DNA from: an uncultured Cellulomonas sp.
GTDB taxonomy: Bacteria; Actinomycetota; Actinomycetes; Actinomycetales; Cellulomonadaceae
NCBI RefSeq assembly: GCF_947494015.1
Contig: NZ_CANLTL010000011.1
Span: 84,396-148,395 of the forward strand
Reading direction: 5' to 3'
DNA: 64,000 nt
Part shown: positions 9,217 to 21,585 of the stretch, piece by piece
Numbering within the stretch: position 1 is the stretch's first letter
Layout: each line of letters starts with the position of its first letter
The notes under the pieces: model-generated
Seen by the model: the letters and a program-made list of their open reading frames with translations, nothing else
What the model was told of the DNA's origin: nothing
Database searches by the model: none
Program-made: the position numbers and the translations under genes

Positions 9217-10572
9217 CTACCGGCGGGTGTCCGGCGGCTCGGTCGTCGGCGGCTCGGTCGTCGGCGGCTCGGTGGTCGTCGGCCCGGCCGTCGTCGTCGC
9301 ACCACCCGGCTCGGCGGCGCGGTCGGGACCCGCCTCGGCGGACGAGCTCCGGTCGGACGGCCGCTGGGACGACGGTGGCACCGCCGGTGCTCCCGGTGGC
9401 TGGCCGTGCACCGGCTGGGTCGGCGTCGGCTCGGTCGCGGTCGGCCCGGTGGGCGCCGGCCGCCGGGAGCCCGTGTACGGACGCTGGCCCGCCTCGGCGC
9501 GCCGGTCGGCCGGGCTGCCGCTGAGCGTGCCGGCACTCACCGCGTCCGCGGTCGCCGCCTCGGAGTCGCGCCGGGCCTGGGCCAGGGCGGCGCCGGGGTC
9601 CGGCAGGACGGTCGGCGGCAGGTCCTCCGACCGCACCGGGGACGACCCCGCCGGACGGCTCGGGGCTTCCCCGCCGTCCGCGGACATCGCGCCGGCGAAC
9701 CCCTGCGTGAGCTGACCGAGCGCGCCGGTGAGCTCCGACGGGACGATCCAGACCTTGTTCGCCGCGCTGCCGGCGATCTTCGGCAGCGTCTGCAGGTACT
9801 GGTACGCGAGCAGCTTGGGGTCCGCGTCGCCGCGGTGGACCGCGTCGAACACCTGCAGGATCGCGCGCGCCTCGCCCTCGGCGTTGAGGATCGCGGCCTG
9901 CGCCGACCCCTCCGCCCGCAGGATCGCCGCCTGCCGGTCACCCTCGGCGGTGAGGATCTGCGACTGCTTGACGCCCTCGGCGGTCAGGATGGCGGCGCGG
10001 CGGTCCCGCTCGGCGCGCATCTGCTGCTCCATCGAGCCCTGGATGGACTGCGGCGGGTCGATCGACTTCAGCTCGACCCGGTTGACGCGCACACCCCAGC
10101 GACCGGTGGCGTCGTCGAGCACGCCGCGCAGCTGGCCGTTGATCTGGTCACGGCTGGTCAGCGTCTGCTCGAGGTCCATCGACCCGACCACGTTGCGCAG
10201 CGTGGTGACGGTGAGCTGCTCGATGCCGGTGATGTAGTTGGCGATCTCGTACACCGCGGACTTGGGGTCGGTGACCTGGAAGTAGATGACGGTGTCGATG
10301 CTCACCACGAGGTTGTCCGAGGTGATCACGGGCTGCGGCGGGAACGACACGACCTGCTCGCGCAGGTCGACCGCCGCGCGGACACGGTCCACGAAGGGGA
10401 TGAGCAGGTGCAGACCCGCGTCCAGGGTGCGGTTGTACCGGCCCAGCCGCTCGATGATCAGCGCCACGGTCTGCGGGACGATCCGCACCGCGCGGACCAG
10501 TGCCACCACGACGAAGACGAGCAGCAGCCCCAGGACGATGTAGCCCAGGACCGTGCCGAGGGTGAGATCCAC
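9217..10572 (-). CDS. SPFH/stomatin-like band-7 protein with long C-terminal tail
   Basis: 451 residues. One N-terminal membrane helix (6-28) is followed by an SPFH domain (about 28-200: [26 protein letters not shown]-type strand, [17 protein letters not shown]). Next comes an AEG-rich coiled coil (about 195-250) and a Pro/Thr/Ser-rich tail (about 295-451) ending in TTEPP repeats. SPFH proteins oligomerise into membrane microdomain scaffolds, often with proteases. The GTG start shares one base with the nfeD stop (TAGTG), the classical NfeD-SPFH pairing. The roughly 150-residue tail is longer than usual for the family. Confidence 0.9.
   Translation of the reverse strand: MDLTLGTVLGYIVLGLLLVFVVVALVRAVRIVPQTVALIIERLGRYNRTLDAGLHLLIPFVDRVRAAVDLREQVVSFPPQPVITSDNLVVSIDTVIYFQVTDPKSAVYEIANYITGIEQLTVTTLRNVVGSMDLEQTLTSRDQINGQLRGVLDDATGRWGVRVNRVELKSIDPPQSIQGSMEQQMRAERDRRAAILTAEGVKQSQILTAEGDRQAAILRAEGSAQAAILNAEGEARAILQVFDAVHRGDADPKLLAYQYLQTLPKIAGSAANKVWIVPSELTGALGQLTQGFAGAMSADGGEAPSRPAGSSPVRSEDLPPTVLPDPGAALAQARRDSEAATADAVSAGTLSGSPADRRAEAGQRPYTGSRRPAPTGPTATEPTPTQPVHGQPPGAPAVPPSSQRPSDRSSSAEAGPDRAAEPGGATTTAGPTTTEPPTTEPPTTEPPDTRR
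9232..9276 (-). repeat. Three 15-bp in-frame repeats at the SPFH C terminus
   Basis: CGGCGGCTCGGTCGT is repeated three times with one mismatch (plus-strand reading), encoding TTEPP pentapeptides just before the stop codon. Confidence 0.8.
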
Positions 10573-11111
10573 TACGCGTTCTCCTTCGGACGGTGCAGAC
10601 GGGGGTGGGCGGCGAACCGCTGGGCCAGCCGTCCGGCCTGCGGGTCGGGCACGGGGTGGTCGGGCCGGGCGGGGATGCCCACGGAGGCGTGGTCGACGAC
10701 GGCGGCGGCGCCGTCGATCCGCACCACGCGGACCTCCTCGCCCTCGGGCAGGACGAGCCCCTCGCGGGCGGACCGGGCGGACCAGACCTCGCCGGAGAGC
10801 TTGACCCGGCCGCCGTGGACGTCCACGTCCTCGACCACGATCGCGAGCCGGCCCACCTGCGCCGCGGCGTTGGTCTCCACCAGCGGCACCCGGTCACGCA
10901 GGCTGCGCAGCAGCCACGGCCTGATGGCCACCAGCAGCAGCGCCGACACGACCGCCAGGACGACGATCTGCACCGACAGCGGCGCCCCGAGGGCGCCGGC
11001 GATGCCGGCGGCGATCGCGCCGCCGGCGAACATGATCAGCACGAGGTCGAGCGTGAGCACCTCGATCGCGACGAGCAGCAGAGCCGCTCCCAGCCACCAC
11101 AACCAGTCCAT
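10572..11111 (-). CDS. NfeD-family membrane protein
   Basis: 179 residues. Two to three hydrophobic segments (about 3-75: LWWLGAALLLVAIEVLTLDL, IVVLAVVSALLLVAI) are followed by a small OB-fold NfeD domain (about 90-145: GRLAIVVEDVDVHGGRVKLSGEVWSARS). NfeD proteins pair with SPFH proteins and are encoded next to them, as here (1-bp overlap). The ATG at 11111 was preferred to longer frames because it directly precedes the first membrane helix and has a GGGAGGGGACC ribosome site. Confidence 0.88.
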   Translation of the reverse strand: MDWLWWLGAALLLVAIEVLTLDLVLIMFAGGAIAAGIAGALGAPLSVQIVVLAVVSALLLVAIRPWLLRSLRDRVPLVETNAAAQVGRLAIVVEDVDVHGGRVKLSGEVWSARSAREGLVLPEGEEVRVVRIDGAAAVVDHASVGIPARPDHPVPDPQAGRLAQRFAAHPRLHRPKENA

Positions 11112-11204
11112 CGTGGTCCCCTCCCGGGTGGGAGCACCCCGCACCTGCGGTGCGCTCCGGGCACCGCAGGCGGTGCCTCGACCCAGCATATCGGGGTCCG
11201 TCGC

Positions 11205-11292
11205 GGCTCCGGGCTCGGCGCCTCACCGTTCCGGGCTCGGCGTCTCAGCGCTCCCAGTCCGGCGTCTCACCGCTCCGGGCTCGGCGTCTCAG
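11205..11292. repeat. Four 22-bp tandem repeats between nfeD and an ABC ATPase gene
   Basis: Four exact-length 22-bp units of the form CGCTCCGGGCTCGGCGTCTC + AG/AC lie head to tail at 11205, 11227, 11249 and 11271; units 2 and 4 differ at a single position. The last unit contains the stop codon of the neighbouring minus-strand ABC gene, and each unit carries a TGA in that orientation. There are no spacers, so this is not a CRISPR array. Confidence 0.85.
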
Positions 11293-12074
11293 CGCTCTGC
11301 GCGCGCCGACCAGCGACCCTCGTGGCGCTCGACCGTGAGCGGCAGACCGAAGGCGCCGGAGAGCTGCTCGGCGGTGAGCACCTGGTCCAGCGGTCCGGCC
11401 GCGTGCACCCGACCGTCGCGCAGCAGCATGAGGTGGGTGAACCCGGGCGGGATCTCCTCGACGTGGTGCGTGACCAGGACGAGCAACGGGGACCGTGGGT
11501 CCGCGGCGAGCTCGGACAGCGCGCCGACCAGCTCCTCGCGACCGCCGAGGTCCAGGCCGGCGGCCGGCTCGTCGAGCAGCAGCAGCTCGGGGTCGGTCAT
11601 CAGGGACCGGGCGATCTGGGCCCGCTTGCGCTCGCCCTCGCTCAGCGTCCCGAAGGTCCGGTCGGCGAGGTCGGCGACCCCGAAGGCGGCCATGAGGTCC
11701 GCGGCGCGCTCCTCGTCCGGCGCCTCGTAGCTCTCCCGCCAACGGCCGGTCACCCCGTAGGCGGCGGTGAGCACGACGTCGCGCACGGTCTCCCCCGACG
11801 GGATCCGGTCCGCGAGCGCCGAGCTGGCGAGCCCGATGCGCTGGCGCAGCTCGAAGACGTCGACGCGGCCCATCCGCTCCCCGAGCAGGTCGGCGGTCCC
11901 CGAGCTCGGGTGCATGCGTCCGGCGGCGATCTGCAGCAGGGTGGTCTTGCCCGCGCCGTTGCGGCCCAGCACCACCCAGCGCTCACCGTCCCCGACCTGC
12001 CACGTCACCTCGTCGAGGATGGTCTTGGTCCCCCGGCGGATGGACACGGCCTGCAGGTCGAGCACCTCGTTCAT
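11289..12074 (-). CDS. Soluble ABC transporter ATP-binding protein
   Basis: 261 residues, a single ATPase domain. Walker A is GRNGAGKTT (about residues 37-45), the signature is LSEGERKRAQIARSL, Walker B is LLLLDEPAAGLD, and the H-loop is VTHHVEEI. The fold resembles YlmA/YhaQ-type ATPases (iron-complex or multidrug branch). No membrane partner lies next to it in this window, so its transporter or role is unassigned. The ATG at 12074 is favoured because the domain begins within 6 residues. Confidence 0.88.
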   Translation of the reverse strand: MNEVLDLQAVSIRRGTKTILDEVTWQVGDGERWVVLGRNGAGKTTLLQIAAGRMHPSSGTADLLGERMGRVDVFELRQRIGLASSALADRIPSGETVRDVVLTAAYGVTGRWRESYEAPDEERAADLMAAFGVADLADRTFGTLSEGERKRAQIARSLMTDPELLLLDEPAAGLDLGGREELVGALSELAADPRSPLLVLVTHHVEEIPPGFTHLMLLRDGRVHAAGPLDQVLTAEQLSGAFGLPLTVERHEGRWSARAER

Positions 12075-12228
12075 GAGGACCGACCCTAGCCTGCGCCCCG
12101 CCGCCCGGCCGGGCCGCCGCGCGCACCGCCCCGTGCCGCGGCACCCGGGGACGGCGCCCGGGCGAGCGGGCGCAGGCGATCGCATGCCGTCGGGGTGCCG
12201 GGTCGTGCCGGGTCGTAGGTTGGTCGCC

Positions 12229-13026
12229 GTGGATACGACCCCCGACGTTCTCGCCCTGCCGCGCTCGGTGCTGCTGGCCCTGTGGGCGCACGGCGTCGGC
12301 GCGGGCGCCGGCCCCCTTCAGCAGGCGCTGGCCGCCGTGCAGGGCGACGACGAGCCGCACACCGTGCGCGTCGGTGAGGGCGCGGAGCCGTCCGAGGACG
12401 GACTGGCCGGGCTGCTGGCGGCGTGGGCCGGTGGGCCCCGGGAGGTCGCCGCCGTGCTGCCGGCGCCCGGTGATCTTTCCGGGGTCCCCGCCGCGGTCAG
12501 CCGGTTGTCGGTCGACGCCGGGGAGTGCGTCCTGGTGCACGCGGCGGCGGGCTCCTTCGCCGCGGTGCCCGTGGTCGAGGAGTTCGGCAGCGCCCTCGAG
12601 CCCGGGCACCTGGTGACCTGGGAGGTGCGTGCGGTGCCGGACTGGCGCACGTCCCTGCTGGGCGTGCTCGGCACGCTCGCCGACGCCGAGCGTGAGCTGC
12701 GGCTCGCGCTGATCTCGGCCACGGAGGCGCTCGCCTCGCTCGACGTCGCCCGGTGGCGGCCCGACGCCGCCGAGGCGATCGCGGCCCTGCGCTCGGAGGT
12801 CGGCCCCGGCTGGCCGGTCCCCGGCTCGCTCGACGGGCGTCGGGTGCGCGTGCTGGCCAGCGCCGCCCGGCTCCGGGCGATCGTCGCCCTGGCCACCGCC
12901 GACGACGGCGGCGCGGTCAACCTGTGGCAGGCGGACCAGCGGTCCACCGCCCTGCGTGAGGTGGACCGGGCCGCGCGGCGGGCGATGGCGGCGGCGACGG
13001 CCACCGTGGCCACCGGCCCCGCCTGA
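12229..13026 (+). CDS. Conserved hypothetical actinobacterial protein
   Basis: 265 residues, soluble, no signal peptide and no motif I can name. It opens with DTTPDVLALPRSVLLALWAHGVGAGAG and is rich in Ala and acidic residues. The middle part (VLVHAAAGSFAAVPVVEEFG) looks like an alpha/beta fold. Proteins of this kind beside an ABC ATPase occur in Micrococcales, but I know no function. The GTG start at 12229 follows a plausible upstream region in frame with the conserved opening. Confidence 0.65.
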   Translation: MDTTPDVLALPRSVLLALWAHGVGAGAGPLQQALAAVQGDDEPHTVRVGEGAEPSEDGLAGLLAAWAGGPREVAAVLPAPGDLSGVPAAVSRLSVDAGECVLVHAAAGSFAAVPVVEEFGSALEPGHLVTWEVRAVPDWRTSLLGVLGTLADAERELRLALISATEALASLDVARWRPDAAEAIAALRSEVGPGWPVPGSLDGRRVRVLASAARLRAIVALATADDGGAVNLWQADQRSTALREVDRAARRAMAAATATVATGPA

Positions 13027-13132
13027 CCCGCCGCCGGCCCGGCTCGACTCGACCCGCGGCGTGCCGGACCGGCGGTACCCCGGCGACCGGCCGGACCGGC
13101 AGCGCGTCCCTGCCGGCTGGAACGGCTGGCGG

Positions 13133-13381
13133 CTAGTGGGCGAAGAATGCCCGCGCGGCGTCGCTGCGCCAGCCCGGCGCCCACTTGTCCAGCACGGCAG
13201 CCTTGGACGGCGTCATCGTCCCCGCGTCCCACGAGGCGATCCACGCGCGGTGCAGCGCGATGCGCTCGCGGTCGCTCGGCATGCCGGCGGGGCGTGTCGG
13301 GGACGCGTCCAGCGGCACGAAGACGAAGCCGGGGGCTGCGGTGCAGGGGGTCGGGACGGTCGGTGCCGTGGCGGTGCTCAT
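13133..13381 (-). CDS. Small hypothetical protein
   Basis: 82 residues from an ATG at 13381 preceded by an AGGAG ribosome site at good spacing. The C-terminal half is rich in Trp (HRAWIASWDAGTMTPSKAAVLDKWAPGWRS) and may be a small helical domain. I recognise no family. It is convergent with the upstream plus-strand gene and could share a transcript with nothing else visible. Confidence 0.5.
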   Translation of the reverse strand: MSTATAPTVPTPCTAAPGFVFVPLDASPTRPAGMPSDRERIALHRAWIASWDAGTMTPSKAAVLDKWAPGWRSDAARAFFAH

Positions 13382-13546
13382 GGTCGTGCTCCTGCGGTGG
13401 ACGGGTGCCGGTCCTGTCCTCATCGTCCGGCCGGTCGCGCCCGTGAGGGGCGTGCCACCGTCCGGTGACGACCGGCCCGGTCGCGGGCGGCCGCCGTCAC
13501 CCGGTCGGCCGAGTCCCCTGTCACCGGCAGGGCCGCCCGCACCCGG

Positions 13547-14764
13547 TCAGCCGATGACGGACCGGTACACCTCGATGGTGCGGTCGGCGATCGCGTCCCA
13601 GGAGAAGTGGTCTTCGACCCGGCGCCGGGCCGCCACCCCCATCGCGGCGGCCCGCTGGGGGTCGCCGACGACGGCGGTCAGTGCGGCGGCGAGGTCGGCG
13701 ACGAAGCGGTCGGGGTCCAGCGGCGTGCCGGTGCCGTCCTGCGCCTGGTCGATCGGGACCAGCAGGCCCGTCACGCCGTCGTCGACCACCTCGGGGATGC
13801 CGCCGGTCGCGGTGCCGACCACCGGCAGGCCCACCGCCATCGCCTCGAGGTTGACGATGCCGAGCGGCTCGTACACCGACGGGCAGGCGAACACGGTGCC
13901 GCTGGCCAGCACCGCGACCAGCTCCTCGCGCGGCAGCATCCGGGAGATCCAGAACACCCCGCTGCGGGTCTGGGCGAGCGTCTCGACGAGCCCGCGGACC
14001 TCGGCCTCGATCTCCGGGGTGTCCGGCGCCCCCGCGCACAGCACGAGCTGCACCTCGGGCGGCAGCTCGGCGGCGGCCCGCAGGAAGTACGGCAGGCCCT
14101 TCTGCCGGGTGATGCGACCGACGAACACCACCGACGGCCGGTCCGGGTCGATCCCCAGCCCCCGCACGACGGCGTCGGCGGCGTCCCCGGCCGGCGTCCC
14201 GGGCTCGGGGCGCTGCCAGCCGGCCAGGTCGATGCCGTTGTGCACCACGTGGACCTTGTCCGGGTCGACCTGCGGGTAGCAGCGCAGGATGTCCGCACGC
14301 ATGCCGGCGCTCACCGCGATGATCCCGGCGGCTCCCTCGTACGCGGTCCGCTCGGCCCACGAGGACAGCGCGTAGCCGCCGCCGAGCTGCTCGGCCTTCC
14401 ACGGGCGCAGCGGCTCCAGGCTGTGCGCGGAGACCACGTGCGGGACGCCGTGCAGCAGTCCCCCGAGGTGACCGGCGAGGTTGGCGTACCAGGTGTGGGA
14501 GTGCAGCAGGTCGGCGCCCGCGACGTCGTCGGCGATGGCCAGGTCGACGCCGAAGGTGGCCAGCGCGGCGTTCGCGGCCGAGAGCTCCGCCGGCACGCCG
14601 TACCCCGTGACGCCCTCCCCGGACGCGGGGCCGCTGGAGCCGGTGAAGCAGCGCACGCGCACGTCGATGCTTCGGCGCAGGACGGCGGAGAGCTCGGCGA
14701 CGTGGACCCCCGCCCCTCCGTAGACGTTCGGGGGGTACTCGCGGGTCAGCAGGTCGACTCTCAT
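13547..14764 (-). CDS. glgA: GT4 glycogen synthase / maltose-1-phosphate synthase
   Basis: 405 residues, GT-B fold. The N-terminal nucleotide-sugar loop is [15 protein letters not shown] (8-22), the acceptor region is [15 protein letters not shown], the phosphate-binding pair is in [14 protein letters not shown], and the donor-site Glu is in [11 protein letters not shown]. This is the actinobacterial GlgA/GlgM type that uses ADP-glucose, in mycobacteria to make alpha-maltose-1-phosphate. It is divergent from glgC with 82 bp between the start codons, so the ADP-glucose maker and user likely share a control region. A GTG 9 bp upstream (14773) is an alternative start. Confidence 0.9.
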   Translation of the reverse strand: MRVDLLTREYPPNVYGGAGVHVAELSAVLRRSIDVRVRCFTGSSGPASGEGVTGYGVPAELSAANAALATFGVDLAIADDVAGADLLHSHTWYANLAGHLGGLLHGVPHVVSAHSLEPLRPWKAEQLGGGYALSSWAERTAYEGAAGIIAVSAGMRADILRCYPQVDPDKVHVVHNGIDLAGWQRPEPGTPAGDAADAVVRGLGIDPDRPSVVFVGRITRQKGLPYFLRAAAELPPEVQLVLCAGAPDTPEIEAEVRGLVETLAQTRSGVFWISRMLPREELVAVLASGTVFACPSVYEPLGIVNLEAMAVGLPVVGTATGGIPEVVDDGVTGLLVPIDQAQDGTGTPLDPDRFVADLAAALTAVVGDPQRAAAMGVAARRRVEDHFSWDAIADRTIEVYRSVIG

Positions 14765-14846
14765 CCGCCGCACGCTAGCGCGACACGTCGGGGTGAGCAG
14801 CCCCTACGGGTGGCCTGGCTCACAGTCGCGGGCCTATGTTCGCTCC

Positions 14847-16088
14847 ATGGCAGCGCCGCGCGTACTCGCAATCGTCCTCGCAGGTGGGGAAGGGAAGCGA
14901 CTCATGCCGCTCACCTCCCACCGTGCCAAGCCCGCCGTCCCGTTCGGAGGCATCTACCGACTGGTCGACTTCGCCCTGTCGAACCTCGTGAACTCGGGCT
15001 ACCTGAAGATCGTCGTGCTGACGCAGTACAAGTCGCACAGCCTGGACCGGCACGTCACGAAGACGTGGCGCATGTCGCCCCTGCTGGGCAACTACATCGC
15101 GCCGGTCCCCGCGCAGCAGCGGGTGGGCAAGCACTGGTACCTCGGCAGCGCCGACGCGATCTACCAGTGCCTGAACATCATCGACGACGAGCGCCCGGAC
15201 ATCGTGGTCGTGGTTGGCGCCGACCACGTCTACCGGATGGACTTCTCCCAGATGGTCGACTCGCACATCGAGTCCGGGGCGGAGATGACGGTCGCCGCGA
15301 TCCGCCAGCCGATCGCCATGTCGACCGAGTTCGGCGTCATCGAAACCGACCCCAGCGACCCGACCCGGATCACGGCCTTCCGGGAGAAGCCGTCCGACCC
15401 GGTCGGGCTGGCCGACTCCCCCGGGGAGATCCTGGCGTCCATGGGGAACTACGTCGCCAACGCGGACGCGCTGCGCCGCGCGGTGACGGAGGACGCCGAG
15501 GACCCGGACTCCAAGCACGACATGGGCGGCGACCTCGTCCCCGCGTTCGTCGCCAAGGGCACCGCGGGGGTCTACGACTTCATCCACAACGACGTGCCCG
15601 GGTCCACCGACCGCGACCGCGACTACTGGCGCGACGTCGGCACGCTGGACTCGTACTTCGAGGCCAACAAGGACCTCATCTCGATCAACCCGGTGTTCAA
15701 CGTCTACAACGACGAGTGGCCGCTGCACACCGGCTACACCGGGCTGCCGCCGGCCAAGTTCGTGCACGCCGGGCCGGACCGGGTCGGGTACGCGGCCGAC
15801 TCGGTGGTGTCGCCCGGGGTGATCGTCTCCGGTGCGACCGTGTCCGGCTCGGTCCTGTCCCCGGGGGTGTACCTGCACTCGTGGTCGGCGGTCTCCGACA
15901 GCGTCCTGATGGACGGCGTCAAGGTGCACCGCCACGCGCAGATCCACCGCGCGATCCTGGACAAGAACGTCATCGTCCCCGAGCGCACGCGGATCGGCCT
16001 GGACCCCGACCACGACCGTGCCCGCGGGTTCACGGTGACCGAGAGCGGGATCACCGTGGTCCCCAAGGGCACCGTCGTCGAGCCGTAG
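14847..16088 (+). CDS. glgC: Glucose-1-phosphate adenylyltransferase (ADP-glucose pyrophosphorylase)
   Basis: 413 residues. The nucleotidyltransferase motif is [20 protein letters not shown] (residues about 12-31), followed by substrate-binding segments ([38 protein letters not shown]). The C-terminal left-handed beta-helix (about 300-400) has the hexapeptide rhythm ([20 protein letters not shown]). It makes ADP-glucose from ATP and glucose-1-phosphate for glycogen synthesis. It is divergent from glgA and followed by a strong hairpin. Confidence 0.95.
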   Translation: MAAPRVLAIVLAGGEGKRLMPLTSHRAKPAVPFGGIYRLVDFALSNLVNSGYLKIVVLTQYKSHSLDRHVTKTWRMSPLLGNYIAPVPAQQRVGKHWYLGSADAIYQCLNIIDDERPDIVVVVGADHVYRMDFSQMVDSHIESGAEMTVAAIRQPIAMSTEFGVIETDPSDPTRITAFREKPSDPVGLADSPGEILASMGNYVANADALRRAVTEDAEDPDSKHDMGGDLVPAFVAKGTAGVYDFIHNDVPGSTDRDRDYWRDVGTLDSYFEANKDLISINPVFNVYNDEWPLHTGYTGLPPAKFVHAGPDRVGYAADSVVSPGVIVSGATVSGSVLSPGVYLHSWSAVSDSVLMDGVKVHRHAQIHRAILDKNVIVPERTRIGLDPDHDRARGFTVTESGITVVPKGTVVEP

Positions 16089-16114
16089 CGGTCCGCGCGC
16101 TGCCGCAGCCGGGC

Positions 16115-16164
16115 GCGGCGGCGGGACGGCCGGACCATGACGCCGGACGCCGTCCCGCCGCCGC
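16115..16164 (+). terminator. Hairpin terminator after glgC
   Basis: Arms GGCGGCGGGACGGC (16117-16130) and GCCGTCCCGCCGCC (16149-16162) pair perfectly, extended by 2 bp, with an 18-nt loop. It sits 27 bp after the glgC stop and just before serB. There is no T-tract, as is common in high-GC actinobacteria. Confidence 0.7.
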
Positions 16165-16176
16165 TACGCTGCCCCG

Positions 16177-16923
16177 GTGACCAGCCACGCCGCCGAGCCG
16201 ACCACAGGGGCTGACCGCAGGCCGGACCGCAGGCTCGTGGTGATGGACGTCGACTCGACCCTGATCACCGGCGAGGTCGTCGAGATGCTCGCCGAGCGGG
16301 CCGGAGCGGGCGACGTGGTCGCCGCGGTCACGGAGCGGGCCATGCGCGGTGAGATCGACTTCGCGACCTCCCTGCACGAGCGGGTCGCCCTGCTCGCCGG
16401 GCTCCCGGTCTCGGTGCTGGCCGACGTCACCGACGCCCTCGTCCTGACCCCCGGGGCGCGCGAGCTGCTGGCCGAGCTGGCGCGGCGCGACTGGCCGGTC
16501 GGCCTGGTGTCCGGCGGGTTCGCCGAGATCGTCGAGCCGCTCGCCGCCTCGCTCGGCATCCGTCGCACCGTGGCGAACCGGCTGGAGGTGGCCGACGGCC
16601 GGTTGACCGGGCGCGTGCGGGGGGCTGTGGTCGACCGTGCCCGCAAGGCGGTCGCGCTGCGCGAGTTCGCCGCCGCCGAGGCGGTCCCGCTCGGGCGCTG
16701 CGTGGCGATCGGGGATGGCGCCAACGACCTGGACATGATCGCCGCGGCCGGCCTGGGGATCGCCTTCAACGCCAAGCCGCTGGTCCGCGAGCACGCCGAC
16801 GCCGCCGTCGACGAGCGCCTGGACGCCGTGCTCGACATCATCGACCGGAGCACACCGCCCGCCACCGACCTGTCCCCGCTGTCCGCGCCGTCCGCGCACC
16901 CCCGACCCGACGAGGTGTCATGA
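16177..16923 (+). CDS. serB: Phosphoserine phosphatase (HAD superfamily)
   Basis: 248 residues. HAD motif I is DVDSTLI (residues 24-30), motif II is VSGGFAEIV, and motif IV is GDGANDLDMI, with the SerB-type sequence GLGIAFNAKP after it. It converts O-phosphoserine to serine. The N-terminal ACT domains of the longer mycobacterial SerB2 are absent. GTG start; the 3' end overlaps the next ATG by 4 bp. Confidence 0.9.
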   Translation: MTSHAAEPTTGADRRPDRRLVVMDVDSTLITGEVVEMLAERAGAGDVVAAVTERAMRGEIDFATSLHERVALLAGLPVSVLADVTDALVLTPGARELLAELARRDWPVGLVSGGFAEIVEPLAASLGIRRTVANRLEVADGRLTGRVRGAVVDRARKAVALREFAAAEAVPLGRCVAIGDGANDLDMIAAAGLGIAFNAKPLVREHADAAVDERLDAVLDIIDRSTPPATDLSPLSAPSAHPRPDEVS

Positions 16924-17639
16924 CCGCCACCGCCCACCCCACCGAGCCCGCCACGTTCGGCACGGCCGTCGTGCTGACCAGCCGGGGGCCGGCGTATGCC
17001 GACCCCTGGCACGACCTGACCGGCGTCGCCGCGTCGATCGCCGGACTGCTGGGCGAGGCGGGTCTGGACGTGGAGGTCCGCGACGACGTCGCCGACGCGC
17101 TCGACGACCACGCCGGGCGCTCGCTCGTCGTGGTGTCGGTCTCCGGCGCGGTCGACGGGCCCGGCCTCGAGCAGGAGGTGGCCGAGGCCGACCGCATCGG
17201 CGCGGCCCTCGATCGTCACGTCGCCGCCGGCGCCCCGGTGCTGGCCGTCCACGCCGGGGGGATGGCGTTCCCGGCGGTACCGCGCTGGCACCGGCTGCTC
17301 GGGGCGCGCTGGGTGCACGGCACGTCCGGCCACCCCGACCTGGGGCTGTGCACCGTCCAGGTCGACCGGTCGGCGCACCCGGTCACGGCCGGCCTGGCGG
17401 ACATCACGCTCGAGGACGAGCGGTACAGCGACCTGGACGTGCTGCCCGACCGCCAGCCGCTGGTGACGCACGAGCACGACGGGCGCACGCACCCGCTCGT
17501 GCTGGTCGGCACGGTCGACGGCAGCAGGGTCGTGTACGACGCCCTGGGTCACGACGGTCGGTCCTACGCCGCCGAGGAGCGCCGTGAGCTGCTGCGGCGC
17601 GAGGCCCGCTGGGCGGCCGGGCTGCCGCCGGTGGGCTGA
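16920..17639 (+). CDS. ThuA-like domain protein
   Basis: 239 residues with the trehalose-utilisation ThuA fold, related to class I glutamine amidotransferases without the catalytic Cys triad. Supporting stretches are VLAVHAGGMAFPAVPRWHRL, HPVTAGLADITLEDERYSDL and the C-terminal GHDGRSY. ThuA proteins are linked to sugar metabolism, but the reaction is not established. It overlaps serB by 4 bp and is convergent with the SixA gene (12-bp gap). Confidence 0.8.
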   Translation: MTATAHPTEPATFGTAVVLTSRGPAYADPWHDLTGVAASIAGLLGEAGLDVEVRDDVADALDDHAGRSLVVVSVSGAVDGPGLEQEVAEADRIGAALDRHVAAGAPVLAVHAGGMAFPAVPRWHRLLGARWVHGTSGHPDLGLCTVQVDRSAHPVTAGLADITLEDERYSDLDVLPDRQPLVTHEHDGRTHPLVLVGTVDGSRVVYDALGHDGRSYAAEERRELLRREARWAAGLPPVG

Positions 17640-17651
17640 CGGACCGGGCAG

Positions 17652-18182
17652 TTAGAGGTCCGGGGAGATGACAGCACGCAGGTCGACCGCGCCGGCGGCG
17701 AGGGCCTGCCAGTGGTCGTCGAGCTCGAGGACCACGTAGGTCGCCGTCGGCACCCCCGCCCGCACCCGGGCCACCGCGGTCGCGTCGGAGGCCGCACCGG
17801 CGAGGGCCGCCGCGGTCGCCGACATCGTCGGCTCGTGCCCCACCACCAGGACCGTGCGCACCCGCTCGTCGACCTCGCGGAGCACCCGCACGACGTCGTC
17901 GACGCCCGCGGTGTACAGCGCGTCGGTCAGCACGACCTCGGGCTCGGCGTCGCCGAAGGCCCCGCGCAGCAGCTCCCAGGTCTGCCGGGTGCGCACCGCC
18001 GGGGACACCAGCACGACCTCGGGCACGAGGTCGGTGGCGCGCAGCGCGGTCCCGACCCGTCCCGCCTGACGGCGGCCGTCCAGGGCCAGCGGGCGGACCT
18101 CGTCGGCTGCGCCGTCACCCGGTTCTGCCTTGGCGTGCCGGAGCAGGACGAGCCGGCGGGTGCGGTCGGAGATCGGCGACAT
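17652..18182 (-). CDS. SixA-type histidine phosphatase
   Basis: 176 residues. The phosphohistidine motif LVLLRHAKAE is at about 11-20, a second arginine lies in SPAVRTRQTWELL, and the catalytic second histidine is in VVGHEPTMS. This is the branch-2 SixA family that dephosphorylates phosphohistidine proteins. It follows fabI by 5 bp and probably shares its transcript. Confidence 0.88.
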   Translation of the reverse strand: MSPISDRTRRLVLLRHAKAEPGDGAADEVRPLALDGRRQAGRVGTALRATDLVPEVVLVSPAVRTRQTWELLRGAFGDAEPEVVLTDALYTAGVDDVVRVLREVDERVRTVLVVGHEPTMSATAAALAGAASDATAVARVRAGVPTATYVVLELDDHWQALAAGAVDLRAVISPDL

Positions 18183-18187
18183 GCCGC

Positions 18188-18955
18188 CTACAGTCCCATC
18201 GCGTGCACGCCGCCGTCGACGTGCACGATCTCCCCGGTGGTCGCCGGGAACCAGTCGGACAGCAGCGCGGCGACCGCGCGGGCGGTCGGCTCGGGGTTCG
18301 TGACGTCCCAGCCGAGCGGTGCGCGCTCGGGCCAGCCGCCCTCCATGGTCTCGAACCCCGGGATGGACTTGGCCGCGGTGGTGCGGATGGGGCCGGCCGA
18401 GACGAGGTTGACCCGCACACCCTGGGGACCGAGGTCGCGCGCCAGGTAGCGGGCGGTCGACTCGAACGCGGCCTTGGCCACGCCCATCCAGTCGTAGACC
18501 GGCCAGGCGTAGCGGGCGTCGAAGGTCAGGCCGACGACGGACGCGCCGCGGCTGAGCAGCGGCTGCGCGGCGACCGCGAGCGACTTCAGGGAGAAGGCCG
18601 ACACCTCCAGGGCGGTGGCGACGTCCGCCCACTGGCCGGCCAGGAAGTTGCCGCCCATGACGGACTGCGGCGCGAAGCCGATCGAGTGCACGACGCCGTC
18701 GAGGTGGTCGGTGTGCTCGCGCACCCGGTCGGCGAGCGCCGCGAGGTCCTCGTCCGACGTGACGTCGAGCTGCACGACGGGTGCCTCGACCGGCAGCCGG
18801 CGAGCGATCGCCTGGGTGAGCCGGAACTGGCGCCCGAACGACGTCAGCACGACCTCGGCGCCCTGCTCCTGGGCGAGCCGCGCCACGTGGAAGGCGATCG
18901 AGCCGTCGGTGAGGACACCGGTGATGAGGAGCTTCTTGCCGTCGAGCAGACCCAT
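18188..18955 (-). CDS. fabI: Enoyl-[acyl-carrier-protein] reductase (NADH), InhA-like
   Basis: 255 residues. The FabI-type dinucleotide motif is ITGVLTDGSIAFHVA (11-25), with the active-site pair Y154/K161 in YDWMGVAKAAFE. The segment SIGFAPQS and the loop AGPIRTTAAKSIPGF are those of FabI/InhA rather than FabG. It performs the last reduction of the FAS-II cycle. It lies downstream of fabG, the same order as mabA-inhA in mycobacteria. Confidence 0.94.
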   Translation of the reverse strand: MGLLDGKKLLITGVLTDGSIAFHVARLAQEQGAEVVLTSFGRQFRLTQAIARRLPVEAPVVQLDVTSDEDLAALADRVREHTDHLDGVVHSIGFAPQSVMGGNFLAGQWADVATALEVSAFSLKSLAVAAQPLLSRGASVVGLTFDARYAWPVYDWMGVAKAAFESTARYLARDLGPQGVRVNLVSAGPIRTTAAKSIPGFETMEGGWPERAPLGWDVTNPEPTARAVAALLSDWFPATTGEIVHVDGGVHAMGL

Positions 18956-19040
18956 GGGGACTTCCGTTCGTCAGGTTCGTCGGGGACGTCGTGCGGTGCC
19001 GCGCTCCGGCCCGCGGGTGCGGCGGTGCGCGGGTGCGGGC

Positions 19041-21551
<2,511 letters not shown>

Positions 21552-21585
21552 CTCCCGCTCACCTGGACGGCGGGCGAGCGCACGG

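Noticed and set aside
11205..11292. CRISPR-like array
   Set aside because: Repeats are directly adjacent with no spacers, and there are no cas genes.
13027..13132. Terminator between convergent genes
   Set aside because: Several GC-rich short repeats overlap, but no single stable stem stands out.
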